64,000 nt of DNA, taken from NCBI RefSeq assembly GCF_038443705.2, contig NZ_CP151767.2, positions 1,178,001 to 1,242,000 of the forward strand, given 5' to 3'. This stretch comes from Yoonia sp. SS1-5. GTDB taxonomy: Bacteria > Pseudomonadota > Alphaproteobacteria > Rhodobacterales > Rhodobacteraceae. A program made the translations under genes and the position numbers. Shown here piece after piece: positions 8,740 to 18,310 of this stretch. The notes below the pieces were generated by a model. It saw nothing but the letters and a program-made list of their open reading frames with translations. It made no database searches and was not told the origin of the DNA. Every line of letters starts with the position of its first letter. Position 1 is the first letter of the stretch.

Positions 8740-10677
8740 ATGCTCGGCCCCAGGAATTCGGGGAACGGCATTTTGGCACTTGGGCACGCAAACAGACAGG
8801 TTGACCGTGGATTGGCGGATGCCCGGCATGGCGGGTTCCTAAGTCCCGCGCTGGTCAGTCGCGGCCTCGTGTCCGACGAACTTGCCAATGCCGCAACGGT
8901 CAAGGCGCAACGCCTGGGTCTGGCGCTTGATGATGTCTACGCGCGCAGCTTTGCCGTCTCGCCCCTATCCATCGCGCAAACCGTCGCAAATCACCACGGC
9001 GCGCAAATCATTAACCCGCTGGAAGATGTCCCCGACCTGGCGCTGGTGCGCCAATTCGGGCCTGCGAAATGCCTGCAACATGGCATCATGCCGTGGCGCC
9101 AGATCGGCGGTGATACGATTGTCCTGACCGCGCGGCCAAGCCAGTTCATGCGCCACGAGGCCGCCCTTGCCGGTCGCTTCGGCCGCATCCGCATGGCCGT
9201 CACAACCGAAGATCAGCTTGCCCAGACCGTCACCCGGTATTGCGGCCATGTTCTTGCACAAGAGGCGGAAAACAAGGTTCCCGCCGCCGAAAGTTGCCGC
9301 GACTGGAACCCGCGTTTTGCGTTAATTTGCGGCGCGCTGGCGCTGCTTGGTGCCATGGCCCTTGCCATTGCCACCCCGCAGGTTTTCTTTGCGGCACTGA
9401 CGGGTTGGGCCATCATCGTGCTGGCACTACACACGGCGTTGAAGGCCACCGCGGCCTATATCGGCTGGCGCAATGTACCGCCCTCGCCACATTCGGTGGT
9501 GCCGGCCCGTCTGCCGGTGATCACGATGCTGGTCCCGCTCTATAATGAAACGGCCATTGCCGAACATCTCCTGACCCGTCTGAAAGCCCTCGACTATCCG
9601 CGCGAGCTGCTGGATGTCTGTCTGGTTCTGGAAGCTGATGACGCCACGACCCGGGAAACATTGGGGCGGACGACGTTGCCCACCTGGATGCGCGCCATCG
9701 TCGTCCCCAAAGGCACAATCAAGACCAAGCCGCGGGCGCTGAATTACGCATTGAATTTCGCGCGCGGGGCGATCATCGGCATCTGGGATGCCGAAGATGC
9801 ACCCGCCCCGGACCAATTGCATATTGCCGCAAACCATTTCGCCAATTGCGGCCATGACGTCGTCTGCCTGCAAGGCACGCTGGACTATTACAACGCCAGC
9901 GCAAACTGGTTAACCCGCTGCTTTACAATCGAATATGCAAGTTGGTTCCGGGTGATACTGCCCGGCCTGCAAAAACTGGGGCTGGTCATTCCGCTGGGCG
10001 GGACCACGCTTTTTTTCCGGCGCGATGCGATTGAGGTTCTGGGCGGATGGGACGCACATAACGTCACCGAAGATGCCGATCTTGGCGTTCGGTTGGCCAG
10101 ACATGGGTATCGCACCGAACTGATCCGCACCGTCACCGAAGAAGAGGCGAATGGACGCGCCTGGCCCTGGGTCAAGCAGCGTTCACGCTGGTTGAAGGGC
10201 TATGCGATCACTTACGGTGTTCACATGCGCCATCCACGCAAACTGTGGCAGGATTTGGGGGCATGGCGTTTTTTCGGTGTGCAACTGCTGTTTCTGGGGA
10301 CTTTGTCGCAATTTGTGCTGGCGCCGGTCCTGTGGACCTTTTGGCTGCTTCCGTTCGGGTTTTCGCACCCGCTGTCGGATATGGTTGCCCCTTGGGCGTT
10401 CTGGGCTTTGGGCGGGCTGTTCATCACGTCGGAAATTGTGGGGTTTGCCGCCGCGACAGTAGGGGTTCGCAAAGCCGGGAAAGGTTGGCTGATCAAATGG
10501 GCGCTGACGCTTCAATTCTATTTCCCGCTGGCGGCACTCGCTGCCTATAAGGGCCTTTACGAATTGGCGACGAAGCCATTTTACTGGGACAAGACCGCGC
10601 ATGGGGTGCTGTTGCCCACCGGCTGGCAGGCTACTCCGCCGCCTCAACAGCCGCCGCATCAAGCTTCAGGCGGGTGA
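8740..10677 (+). CDS. Membrane family 2 glycosyltransferase with N-terminal MshEN/GspE-N-like domain
   Basis: A 645-residue protein. Residues about 30-100 (HGGFLSPALVSRGLVSDEL, AQRLGLALDDVYARSF) resemble the N-terminal domain of GspE/MshE ATPases, some of which bind cyclic di-GMP. Two membrane helices follow at about 192-235. The GT-A catalytic domain then shows DD (300-301), DAED (350-353), TEDAD (443-447) and QRSRW (480-484), as in processive polysaccharide synthases. Several C-terminal helices complete it. It probably makes or exports an exopolysaccharide, product unknown. A CtrA-type box precedes it. Its 3' end overlaps the convergent regulator gene by 47 nt. Confidence 0.88.
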   Translation: MLGPRNSGNGILALGHANRQVDRGLADARHGGFLSPALVSRGLVSDELANAATVKAQRLGLALDDVYARSFAVSPLSIAQTVANHHGAQIINPLEDVPDLALVRQFGPAKCLQHGIMPWRQIGGDTIVLTARPSQFMRHEAALAGRFGRIRMAVTTEDQLAQTVTRYCGHVLAQEAENKVPAAESCRDWNPRFALICGALALLGAMALAIATPQVFFAALTGWAIIVLALHTALKATAAYIGWRNVPPSPHSVVPARLPVITMLVPLYNETAIAEHLLTRLKALDYPRELLDVCLVLEADDATTRETLGRTTLPTWMRAIVVPKGTIKTKPRALNYALNFARGAIIGIWDAEDAPAPDQLHIAANHFANCGHDVVCLQGTLDYYNASANWLTRCFTIEYASWFRVILPGLQKLGLVIPLGGTTLFFRRDAIEVLGGWDAHNVTEDADLGVRLARHGYRTELIRTVTEEEANGRAWPWVKQRSRWLKGYAITYGVHMRHPRKLWQDLGAWRFFGVQLLFLGTLSQFVLAPVLWTFWLLPFGFSHPLSDMVAPWAFWALGGLFITSEIVGFAAATVGVRKAGKGWLIKWALTLQFYFPLAALAAYKGLYELATKPFYWDKTAHGVLLPTGWQATPPPQQPPHQASGG

Positions 10678-11284
10678 CAAACGCCTTGGAAATATGATCG
10701 CGCAACGCCTGATCAGCCGCATCACCATCCCCTGCCTCAATCGCGGCCACGATTTCTGCATGTTCCTCCAACGTACCGGTTGTCCGCCCCTCGGCGGCGA
10801 GCGATGTTGTCGCAAGCAACGCCATCGACCGATGAACAAGGTCCAGTTGGCGCACCAGAAACCGGTTATGCGATGCCAGGTGGATCTGCTTGTGAAACCG
10901 GCGATTGGCCCGGCTAAGCGCGTTGGGATCACCGACCAGCTTTTTATCCGCCTCTAGCATGTCGCGCAGCACTTTGACTTCTTCGGGTGTCGCATGCCGT
11001 GCAGCCAGCCGGGCGGCCAACCCTTCCAACTCGCCTCGGACGACATAGAGTTCGGACAATTGCGAATGATCCAGTGACGCGACAATCAGCGACCTGCCGT
11101 CACGGGTCAGCAAAGACTGGGTTTCCAACCGTTGCAACGCTTCGCGAATGGGGGTGCGCGACACGCCAAACCGCTCGGCCAGTTCACTTTCGACAAGCCG
11201 GTCACCGGGCTTGTAGAGATGGCTGTCAATGGCCTCCAGGATCAGCGCATAGGCATCTTTTTGGGGCGTGCGGGTATCTTGCAT
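10631..11284 (-). CDS. GntR family transcriptional regulator, FadR/FCD subfamily
   Basis: A 217-residue regulator. The N-terminal winged helix-turn-helix is at about 10-70 (YKPGDRLVESELAERFGVSR, TPIREALQRLE). The C-terminal FCD domain carries putative metal-binding His residues in RRFHKQIHL, LEEHAEI and LRDHISKA. The ATG at 11284 is chosen because the DNA-binding domain begins soon after it; an upstream extension of 95 codons has no homology pattern. It is divergent from the nucleotidase gene. The last 47 nt overlap the convergent glycosyltransferase gene. FCD regulators typically sense carboxylic acids; the effector here is unknown. Confidence 0.92.
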   Translation of the reverse strand: MQDTRTPQKDAYALILEAIDSHLYKPGDRLVESELAERFGVSRTPIREALQRLETQSLLTRDGRSLIVASLDHSQLSELYVVRGELEGLAARLAARHATPEEVKVLRDMLEADKKLVGDPNALSRANRRFHKQIHLASHNRFLVRQLDLVHRSMALLATTSLAAEGRTTGTLEEHAEIVAAIEAGDGDAADQALRDHISKAFVTRLKLDAAAVEAAE

Positions 11285-11386
11285 GGGGCGAATGCCTTTC
11301 AGGTCTGCCCGAGCATACGCGGCCCATGCCACGGCAATCAAGTCATTGCGATTGCGCAAGGCGGGTCGCAGGCCTAGAACCATGCC

Positions 11387-12031
11387 ATGGTCGCTGCAAA
11401 TTTCGCACATGTTGATAGCTGGGTCTTTGATCTGGACAACACGCTCTATCATCCATCCGCCGATCTTTTTGGCCAAATGAACAAGACCTTCGCGGCTTAT
11501 GTCATGCGGATCACCGGGCTTGATGCGGCTGGCGCCCATGACCGTTGTGTCGCCTATTGGAAAAGCCATGGGTCAACGCTTGTCGGCCTGATGCAGGATC
11601 ACGACGTCGACCCGCATGACTTTCTGGCAAAGGTCCATGATATCGACATCTCGCATCTGGAACCTGATCCGGCGCTCGCCGCACGGATCAAGGCACTGCC
11701 CGGCCGCAAGATTGTCTATACAAACGGGTCACACAATCACGCAAAACGGGTGCTTGCGGCGCGCGGCCTCAGCCTGTCTTTTGATGCGGTCTATGGGGTT
11801 GAGCAGGCCGGATTTCGCCCCAAACCAAGTGCAGGCGCTTTCGAGGCGGTCTTTGCGACCGATGGGATCGCCCCGAAACGGGCCGCCATGTTTGAGGACG
11901 AAGCCCGCAATCTGGCCGTGCCGCATCAGATCGGCATGAAAACTGTCCATGTGCATGATACGCCTGAAACGGGCGATCACATTCATCATCACACCAGCGA
12001 CCTTGCGGCTTTCTTGTCGCAGTTGGCCTAA
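11387..12031 (+). CDS. HAD-superfamily pyrimidine 5'-nucleotidase
   Basis: A 214-residue HAD subfamily IA phosphatase. Motif I FDLDNTLY carries both catalytic aspartates, motif II is YTNGSHNHAKR, the motif III lysine region is FRPKPSAGAF and the motif IV acidic pair is MFEDEARNL. The sequence resembles the pyrimidine 5'-nucleotidase/SDT1-like family, which removes phosphate from UMP or CMP. The histidine-rich tail (HDTPETGDHIHHHTSD) is notable. Start ATG 11387 has only a weak upstream ribosome binding site. It lies 31 nt ahead of the hydroxylase gene and may be cotranscribed with it. Confidence 0.88.
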   Translation: MVAANFAHVDSWVFDLDNTLYHPSADLFGQMNKTFAAYVMRITGLDAAGAHDRCVAYWKSHGSTLVGLMQDHDVDPHDFLAKVHDIDISHLEPDPALAARIKALPGRKIVYTNGSHNHAKRVLAARGLSLSFDAVYGVEQAGFRPKPSAGAFEAVFATDGIAPKRAAMFEDEARNLAVPHQIGMKTVHVHDTPETGDHIHHHTSDLAAFLSQLA

Positions 12032-12061
12032 GCGGCCTTTCCGACCGGCAGATGTCGCCAT

Positions 12062-13264
12062 ATGTGTGATGTCATGGAACGCGAAAATACCGATATCCTG
12101 ATCGCCGGTGGCGGCGTCGCCGGATTAAGCGCGGCAGCGGCGTTTGGTACGGCGGGTTTCGACGTGATCCTAGTGGATCCGACCCCGCCTGTGACCAACC
12201 GCGACGCGGAAGGGGCGGATCTGCGCACCACCGCATTCCTCCAACCTGCACAACGTTTTTTGCAAGATGCGGGACTGTGGGACAGGCTTGCAGGCGATGC
12301 ATCCGCCCTGCAGGTGATGCGCATTGTCGATGCTGCCGCCGACCCCGCGGTGATCCGCGACTTTGACGCTTCCGATATCTCTGATCAACCTTTCGGTTGG
12401 AACCTGCCCAACTGGTTGCTGCGCCGCGAGATGGTCGGACGGCTGGATGACCTTCCCAATGTCGATTTTCGCCAAGGGACCGGTTTTGCCAGAATGGTCG
12501 CCCGCAGCGCCGCTGCGCTGGTGACGTTGACGGATGGCCGTCAGGTCAATGCCAGGCTGGTGATTGGTGCGGATGGTCGCAATTCGGCCGTGCGGCAGGC
12601 CGTTGGGGCAGGCGTGAAAACGACCCGCTATGGGCAGAAGGCCCTGACATTTGCGGTGACCCACGCGGAACCCCATCACAACATTTCAACCGAAATCCAC
12701 AAATCGGGCGGCCCGTTCACCTTGGTGCCCCTGCCCGATCACGACGGGAAACCCTGTTCCGCCGTTGTCTGGATGGAAAGCGGCCCCGTCGCCGCAAGTC
12801 TGCAGGAAATGAACGAAGACCAGTTCGAGATCGCAGCCACAGAGCGTTCGGCCTATCAATACGGCCCGCTAAAACTGGCCTCGCGCCGAACGGTCTGGCC
12901 GATTATCAGCCAGGTGGCCGAACGAATAAGCGGCCCCCGCACGGCCCTTGTGGCAGAGGCTGCACATGTGATGCCACCCATTGGCGCGCAAGGGTTGAAC
13001 ATGTCACTTGGCGATCTTGCCTGCCTGCTGGATCTAGCGGCAGCGGCACCCAACAGGATCGGTGACCGGGATATGCTGGATCGCTACGCCCGCAGCAGAC
13101 ACGCCGATATCCGGCTGCGCGTGGCCGGTATCGACGCGCTGAACCGGGCGTCAATGGCAGGTGATCCGGGCCTGCAATCATTGCGGGCGGCCGGCATACG
13201 CGCGCTTTTTGGCGTTACCCCTTTGCGCCGAAAGGTCATGGAAATGGGGCTGGGCGCGGGCTGA
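12062..13264 (+). CDS. UbiH/UbiF/COQ6 family FAD-dependent hydroxylase
   Basis: A 400-residue class A flavoprotein monooxygenase, probably acting on a ubiquinone precursor ring at the inner membrane face. The N-terminal dinucleotide fold ILIAGGGVAGLSAAAAFG, the middle VIGADGRNSAVRQAVG (GD-type motif) and the C-terminal EAAHVMPPIGAQGLNMSLGD, which contacts FAD and is diagnostic of the UbiH family, are all present. ATGs at 12062 and 12074 are both possible and neither has a strong ribosome binding site. Which ring position it hydroxylates cannot be told from the sequence. Confidence 0.9.
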   Translation: MCDVMERENTDILIAGGGVAGLSAAAAFGTAGFDVILVDPTPPVTNRDAEGADLRTTAFLQPAQRFLQDAGLWDRLAGDASALQVMRIVDAAADPAVIRDFDASDISDQPFGWNLPNWLLRREMVGRLDDLPNVDFRQGTGFARMVARSAAALVTLTDGRQVNARLVIGADGRNSAVRQAVGAGVKTTRYGQKALTFAVTHAEPHHNISTEIHKSGGPFTLVPLPDHDGKPCSAVVWMESGPVAASLQEMNEDQFEIAATERSAYQYGPLKLASRRTVWPIISQVAERISGPRTALVAEAAHVMPPIGAQGLNMSLGDLACLLDLAAAAPNRIGDRDMLDRYARSRHADIRLRVAGIDALNRASMAGDPGLQSLRAAGIRALFGVTPLRRKVMEMGLGAG

Positions 13265-13270
13265 TCCGGC

Positions 13271-14398
13271 TCAGAGCACCTTGTCTAGCACTGGTTGCAA
13301 GCGGGCCAATGTCCCATCCACGTCATATAACTTGTCCAGCCCAAACAGCCCCAATCGGAAGGTCTTGAAATCCGCAGGCTCGTCGCATTGCAGCGGAACG
13401 CCAGCCGCAATCTGCATCCCTTCTGCGGCAAATTTTGACCCGTTCTGGATCAGCGGGTCGTCGGTATAGCTGACCACGACACCGGGCGCGCCATAGCCGT
13501 CGGCCGCCACCGATTTGATCCCTTTGTCAGCCAGGTTTTGCCGCACGGCATTCCCCAACGCCCATTGCGCATCCTTCAGCTTGCCAAAGCCAAAGGCCTG
13601 CGTTTCGACCATGGTGTCCCGAAAGGCGCGCAAGCCATCCGTCGGCATGGTTGCATGGTAGGCGTGACCGCCATTTTCATAGGCCTGCATGATGCTGTGC
13701 CATTTTTTCAGATCAACCGCGAAGGAGTTTGCGCTGGTCTCGGCCATCCGATCCACGGCCCTTTGCGACATCATCACCAAACCGGCGCATGGGGTTGATG
13801 ACCAGCCCTTTTGCGGGGCCGAAATCAACACATCAACCCCGGTTGCTTTCATATCGACCCAGACACAGCCGCTGGCGATGCAGTCCAGCACCATAAGCGC
13901 GCCAACCTCATGTGCGGCGGCGGCAAGTTCGGCCAGATACTCATCTGGCAGGATAATTCCGGCAGAGGTTTCGACATGGGGGGCAAAAACAACGTCCGGT
14001 TTTGCGGCATGAATGGCGGCCACTACATCCGCGATCGGGGCCGGCGCAAATGGCGCGCGCGCTTCATTGCCTGACTGCCGTGCTTTCATCACCGTGGTCT
14101 TGGCCGTGAACTGGCCCGCATCGAAAATCTGTGTCCAACGAAAGGAAAACCAGCCATTTCGCAGGATGAAGGCGTGCGCATCCGCGCCAAACTGACGGGC
14201 CACCGCCTCCATCCCGAAAGTGCCGCCACCGGGCACAAGGGCCACGTGATCGGCGTTATAAACATCTTTCAGCATGCCCGAGATATCGGTCATCACGCCC
14301 TGAAACTGCTTGGACATGTGATTCAAAGACCGGTCGGTAAACACCACCGAGAATTCCATCAGCCCGTCAGGGTCAATCGGATTTGCTGCACCGTCCAT
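13271..14398 (-). CDS. Class V aminotransferase family PLP enzyme
   Basis: A 375-residue fold-type I PLP enzyme of the serine-glyoxylate/alanine-glyoxylate aminotransferase group. Visible are the cofactor-binding PGGGTFGMEA loop, the Asp of MVLDCIASGCVW and the Schiff-base lysine in ISAPQKGWS. Three ATGs in a row follow an AGGAGG; the third, at 14398, has the best spacing (6 nt). The gene converges with the hydroxylase gene, the stops being only 6 nt apart. The in vivo amino donor and acceptor are not determined by the sequence. Confidence 0.87.
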   Translation of the reverse strand: MDGAANPIDPDGLMEFSVVFTDRSLNHMSKQFQGVMTDISGMLKDVYNADHVALVPGGGTFGMEAVARQFGADAHAFILRNGWFSFRWTQIFDAGQFTAKTTVMKARQSGNEARAPFAPAPIADVVAAIHAAKPDVVFAPHVETSAGIILPDEYLAELAAAAHEVGALMVLDCIASGCVWVDMKATGVDVLISAPQKGWSSTPCAGLVMMSQRAVDRMAETSANSFAVDLKKWHSIMQAYENGGHAYHATMPTDGLRAFRDTMVETQAFGFGKLKDAQWALGNAVRQNLADKGIKSVAADGYGAPGVVVSYTDDPLIQNGSKFAAEGMQIAAGVPLQCDEPADFKTFRLGLFGLDKLYDVDGTLARLQPVLDKVL

Positions 14399-14502
14399 CA
14401 TCATCCTCCTCAAATGTCTGAAGACGGGCTAATGCCGAAGTCGGACAAAATCAAAGTATATCTGTGCATACATCCCCGGGGGTCAGGACGCAGACGACCC
14501 GA

Positions 14503-15231
14503 TCAAGAGGCCAGTGTTTGCCGGTCACTTGCAATACCGGCAAAAACCGTCCTGTTGCGCCCAAGGCTTTTGGCGCGATAAAGGGCCTCGTCAGCCTCCT
14601 TGATTGCGGTTGATATCGCCGCGACCCGTTCTTTGAGCGAGCCACCGATGGACACCGTGACCGAGATGTCGTGCCCTTCTGCCGAAATCAGCGCCTCTTC
14701 AATCGCAAGCCGCAATCGTTCGGCCACATCATAACCGTCGCGGATCGTGTGATCGAACAGAAAGACGACAAATTCCTCGCCCCCGAACCGGCAAACAATG
14801 TCCTGCGCACGGGTGTGTTTTCGCAAGGCCGCCGCAACCGCCTGAATAACCGCATCACCAGCCAAATGCCCGTAGCGGTCATTCACCGCCTTGAACCAGT
14901 CAATATCCACCATCAGCGAGACCCCATAGGCGTTTGGCTCTGCCTCCATCCGCGAAAAGAAATAGTCCCGTGTGGCCACATCAGTCAGCCGGTCGCGGTT
15001 CAGCAATTGTTGCAATTGCGCGCCCAGCTTGGCGTTTTCATACATCTTGGAACCGACAAAAAGGCAAATGGGCATCGTCACGACAACCACGATGACCAGC
15101 GTGCCGGTCATCGTGGTACGCAGCAATTCGGGTGGAAAAAGAAGGACATTCAGGATTTCGGCACAAATCAACGAAATCAGGGTCACGGACACCGAAAACC
15201 CCCAAACTCGTAATTTTGAATCGATGACCAT
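14503..15231 (-). CDS. Membrane-anchored diguanylate cyclase (GGDEF)
   Basis: A 242-residue protein with two N-terminal membrane helices (about 8-32 and 40-60), a short coiled linker (about 62-80) and one GGDEF domain. The active-site loop is GGEEF (150-154), which is catalytically competent, and an intact RxxD product-inhibition site (RAQD, 141-144) lies five residues before it. It should therefore make cyclic di-GMP with feedback inhibition. ATG 15231 follows GAGAGGG; a GTG four codons earlier is the alternative. There is no periplasmic sensor domain beyond the hairpin. It is divergent from the RidA gene, with an inverted repeat between them. Confidence 0.93.
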   Translation of the reverse strand: MVIDSKLRVWGFSVSVTLISLICAEILNVLLFPPELLRTTMTGTLVIVVVVTMPICLFVGSKMYENAKLGAQLQQLLNRDRLTDVATRDYFFSRMEAEPNAYGVSLMVDIDWFKAVNDRYGHLAGDAVIQAVAAALRKHTRAQDIVCRFGGEEFVVFLFDHTIRDGYDVAERLRLAIEEALISAEGHDISVTVSIGGSLKERVAAISTAIKEADEALYRAKSLGRNRTVFAGIASDRQTLAS

Positions 15232-15266
15232 GGGCCCTCTCACCTAAGAGGCGAAAGAATGAACCG

Positions 15267-15293
15267 AAAAGGTTGCAGATGTGTTAACCTTTT
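15267..15293. promoter_or_regulatory. Inverted repeat in the divergent dgc/ridA promoter region
   Basis: Perfect arms AAAAGGTT (15267-15274) and AACCTTTT (15286-15293) are separated by 11 nt. They lie midway between the divergent start codons at 15231 and 15410. This is the geometry of an operator for a dimeric regulator; no matching regulator can be named. Confidence 0.4.
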
Positions 15294-15409
15294 CACGGCA
15301 GCACCAAAGGTCATTTTCCGTGCCAAACAGAGATGGAGGCCTTCATCTGCGGATCATGTCACGTCAAAGACAGTCTAACGACGGCCATTTCCGGGAACAG
15401 GGACACACC

Positions 15410-15850
15410 ATGGCGAAGAGTTTCGATCCACCCAATATTTGGCCCCCGTTTGGCGCCTTCTCCCAATCCGTCATCGCGGGCGATGGGCAAACAATTTACC
15501 TCAAGGGGCAGGTGTCGCTGGGTCCCGACGGTGAAATCATCGGTGAGGGTGACATGGCCGCGCAAGTGACACAGGTTCTGCAAAATATTTCCGACATCCT
15601 CAGCACAATGGGCGGCCGGACCAGCGACATCATATCGCTCCAACAATTCACGACAGATATTCAGGCGTTCATGGGGTGCGGCGACGTCCGCGCGCGATTT
15701 TTCGCAGCACCTTATCCGGTGACCACCACGCTGGAGGTTGCATCACTCTACGATCAGCGGTTGCTGGTCGAGATTACCGCGATTGCAGAAATCCCGCTGG
15801 ACCGTTTCATCATGCCCGAAACAGCGCAAGACATGCATCAATCGCGCTGA
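15410..15850 (+). CDS. RidA family protein
   Basis: A 146-residue member of the RidA/YjgF/UK114 family, which hydrolyses reactive enamine/imine intermediates or acts as a related deaminase. Typical elements include GAFSQSVIAGDGQTIYLKGQ near the N-terminus, the central QVLQNISDILSTMGG helix and the C-terminal PYPVTTTLEVASLYDQRLLVEI. In canonical RidA the last stretch holds an Arg-Thr-Thr-type motif; here the Thr triplet is present without the usual Arg, so it may belong to another Rid subgroup. The ATG at 15410 fits the family start and follows an AGGG. Confidence 0.88.
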   Translation: MAKSFDPPNIWPPFGAFSQSVIAGDGQTIYLKGQVSLGPDGEIIGEGDMAAQVTQVLQNISDILSTMGGRTSDIISLQQFTTDIQAFMGCGDVRARFFAAPYPVTTTLEVASLYDQRLLVEITAIAEIPLDRFIMPETAQDMHQSR

Positions 15851-15865
15851 TCTGCCATGTGAAAC

Positions 15866-16318
15866 TCAGATCGGTCCCGGCAACCGCTCTTCACTCAGCA
15901 GCACATTCGCCTCGACATCCCCAACCCCGGGAAGTGTCATGATCCGCCGCCGCAGAATCCGTTCGAAATCGGCCAGATCACGGGCAACAATGCGCAGCCG
16001 GTAATCATAAAGCCCCAGCACGTGGTCAACCGTCTGGATTTCGGGGATTGCGGTTAATGCCCGCTCAAAATCCTCAAGACTGACGCGCCCCTTGGTGGCC
16101 AATTTCACCCCTAGGAAAACAGTCACGCCAAAGCCCAGCTTTTCCTGATCAAGCTGCAGCCTACGGCCAGCAATGATGCCGGCATCCTGCAACCGGCGCA
16201 CACGACGCCAGGTTGCCGGCTGGCTTAGCCCAAGTTTTTCCCCCAACCGGCTGGTAGATTGATCCGCGTTGGCACAGAGCGCGCGCAGCACGGCCCGGTC
16301 AATTTCGTCAAGTTTCAT
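15866..16318 (-). CDS. Lrp/AsnC family transcriptional regulator (second of a coupled pair)
   Basis: A 150-residue regulator: N-terminal helix-turn-helix at about 3-60 (STSRLGEKLGLSQPATWRRV) and a C-terminal RAM ligand-binding domain (GFGVTVFLGVKL...VDHVLGLYDYRLRIVARDL). Its ATG overlaps the TGA of the upstream paralogue by 4 nt (ATGA), so the two are likely coexpressed and might form mixed oligomers. The pair is divergent from ilvC. Lrp-type proteins commonly sense amino acids, and control of branched-chain synthesis is a reasonable but untested idea. Confidence 0.93.
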   Translation of the reverse strand: MKLDEIDRAVLRALCANADQSTSRLGEKLGLSQPATWRRVRRLQDAGIIAGRRLQLDQEKLGFGVTVFLGVKLATKGRVSLEDFERALTAIPEIQTVDHVLGLYDYRLRIVARDLADFERILRRRIMTLPGVGDVEANVLLSEERLPGPI

Positions 16319-16770
16319 AGCGGCAGGTTTTCATCGGATTTCACAGAGGCGACAGTCATCAGCGCCTCAATATCGGCGATATGTGGCAGGGTCAGTATCT
16401 CATCACGGTAGACCCGCTGATAGTCGGGCAAATCCTTTGCCACCAAATGCAGCCGCACATCGACCCGCCCCAGAAACGTTTGTATCTCAATCACTTCCCG
16501 GACATTGCGCGCAGATTGAATAAACTCATCAAATGCCCGCGACACTGTCTTGTCCAACGTGATGCGCAGGCTGACCCCAACGGTAAAGCCCAGACGCGGC
16601 CAGTCGATTATCGCCGTGCTTCCACGCAAGACACCATCTTCGCGCAATTTATCTAACCGGCGGGCAACGCGCGCCGCCGTCGACCCCACCCGCGCGGCCA
16701 ATTCGGGCGTCGTCAGGCTGGGGTCGTCCTGGAAACAGCGCAAGAGGGTACGGGATTCAGCATCAAGCAT
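16315..16770 (-). CDS. Lrp/AsnC family transcriptional regulator (first of a coupled pair)
   Basis: A 151-residue regulator with a helix-turn-helix (LTTPELAARVGSTAARVARR) and a RAM domain (FTVGVSLRITLD...VIEIQTFLGRVDVRLHLVAKDL). The ATG at 16770 is chosen over an upstream TTG because the family normally begins just before the first helix; no strong ribosome binding site is present. It is divergent from ilvC across about 130 AT-rich bases and coupled to the next Lrp gene by ATGA. The DNA-recognition helix differs clearly from its neighbour's, so the two probably do not read identical sites. Confidence 0.92.
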   Translation of the reverse strand: MLDAESRTLLRCFQDDPSLTTPELAARVGSTAARVARRLDKLREDGVLRGSTAIIDWPRLGFTVGVSLRITLDKTVSRAFDEFIQSARNVREVIEIQTFLGRVDVRLHLVAKDLPDYQRVYRDEILTLPHIADIEALMTVASVKSDENLPL

Positions 16771-16803
16771 AACAAAACTGATAAACCACAGAATGACGCA
16801 TAA

Positions 16804-17925
<1,122 letters not shown>

Positions 17926-17933
17926 ACAACGGT

Positions 17934-17960
17934 CGTAGGATGGGTCTTGACCCATCTACG
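17934..17960. repeat. Dispersed palindrome, copy 2
   Basis: CGTAGGATGGGTC, TT, GACCCATCTACG: the same core as the copy at 6895-6916, with arms extended to CGTA/TACG and one unpaired G. It lies 9 nt after the ilvC stop, just ahead of a stronger GC-rich hairpin. Confidence 0.75.
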
Positions 17961-17964
17961 CACA

Positions 17965-17991
17965 AAGGCGCCCCACGGCATGGGGCGCCTT
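17965..17991 (+). terminator. Hairpin terminator after ilvC
   Basis: An 11-bp stem AAGGCGCCCCA / TGGGGCGCCTT with loop CGGCA. The T-tail is short (TTACT), so termination may be partial. It also faces the convergent small membrane-protein gene that ends at 18018. Confidence 0.65.
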
Positions 17992-18017
17992 ACTCGCTTG
18001 GGACATGTATCTTCAGT

Positions 18018-18182
18018 TCAACGGAAGGGCTGCGGGCCGGGACCATCCTTTGCAAGGCTTGACTTCAACGCGTCAGGATCATCAAGCTTTTCGTCTGTTT
18101 TCCGTTTACTCCACAACCCCACCAAGATGGCGGCGAACAAGGTCGTTAGCGCCAGTGCGGGAATTAACAGGAAGTCGTTCAT
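18018..18182 (-). CDS. Small single-pass membrane protein, 54 residues
   Basis: Not a recognised family. The gene starts at ATG 18182 with a perfect AGGAGG eight nt upstream. The product begins MNDFLLIPALALTTLFAAIL, an N-terminal membrane helix (about 3-24), followed by a charged, proline-containing tail (SKRKTDEKLDDPDALKSSLA, ending in PFR). It converges with ilvC and is divergent from the EamA transporter. The ribosome binding site, the helix and the clean stop make a real gene likely. No function can be stated. Confidence 0.62.
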   Translation of the reverse strand: MNDFLLIPALALTTLFAAILVGLWSKRKTDEKLDDPDALKSSLAKDGPGPQPFR

Positions 18183-18310
18183 CGGTCGTGCCTCCTAAAC
18201 ATTTATCTCGTAGAACCAACGCGCGCAGGCTCGTTTGGTTCCATATATGTTTCCCGACGCTGCATCTCTCAGCCACCATCAAGATGCGGCGCCCGACCAC
18301 ATAGGTTTGC

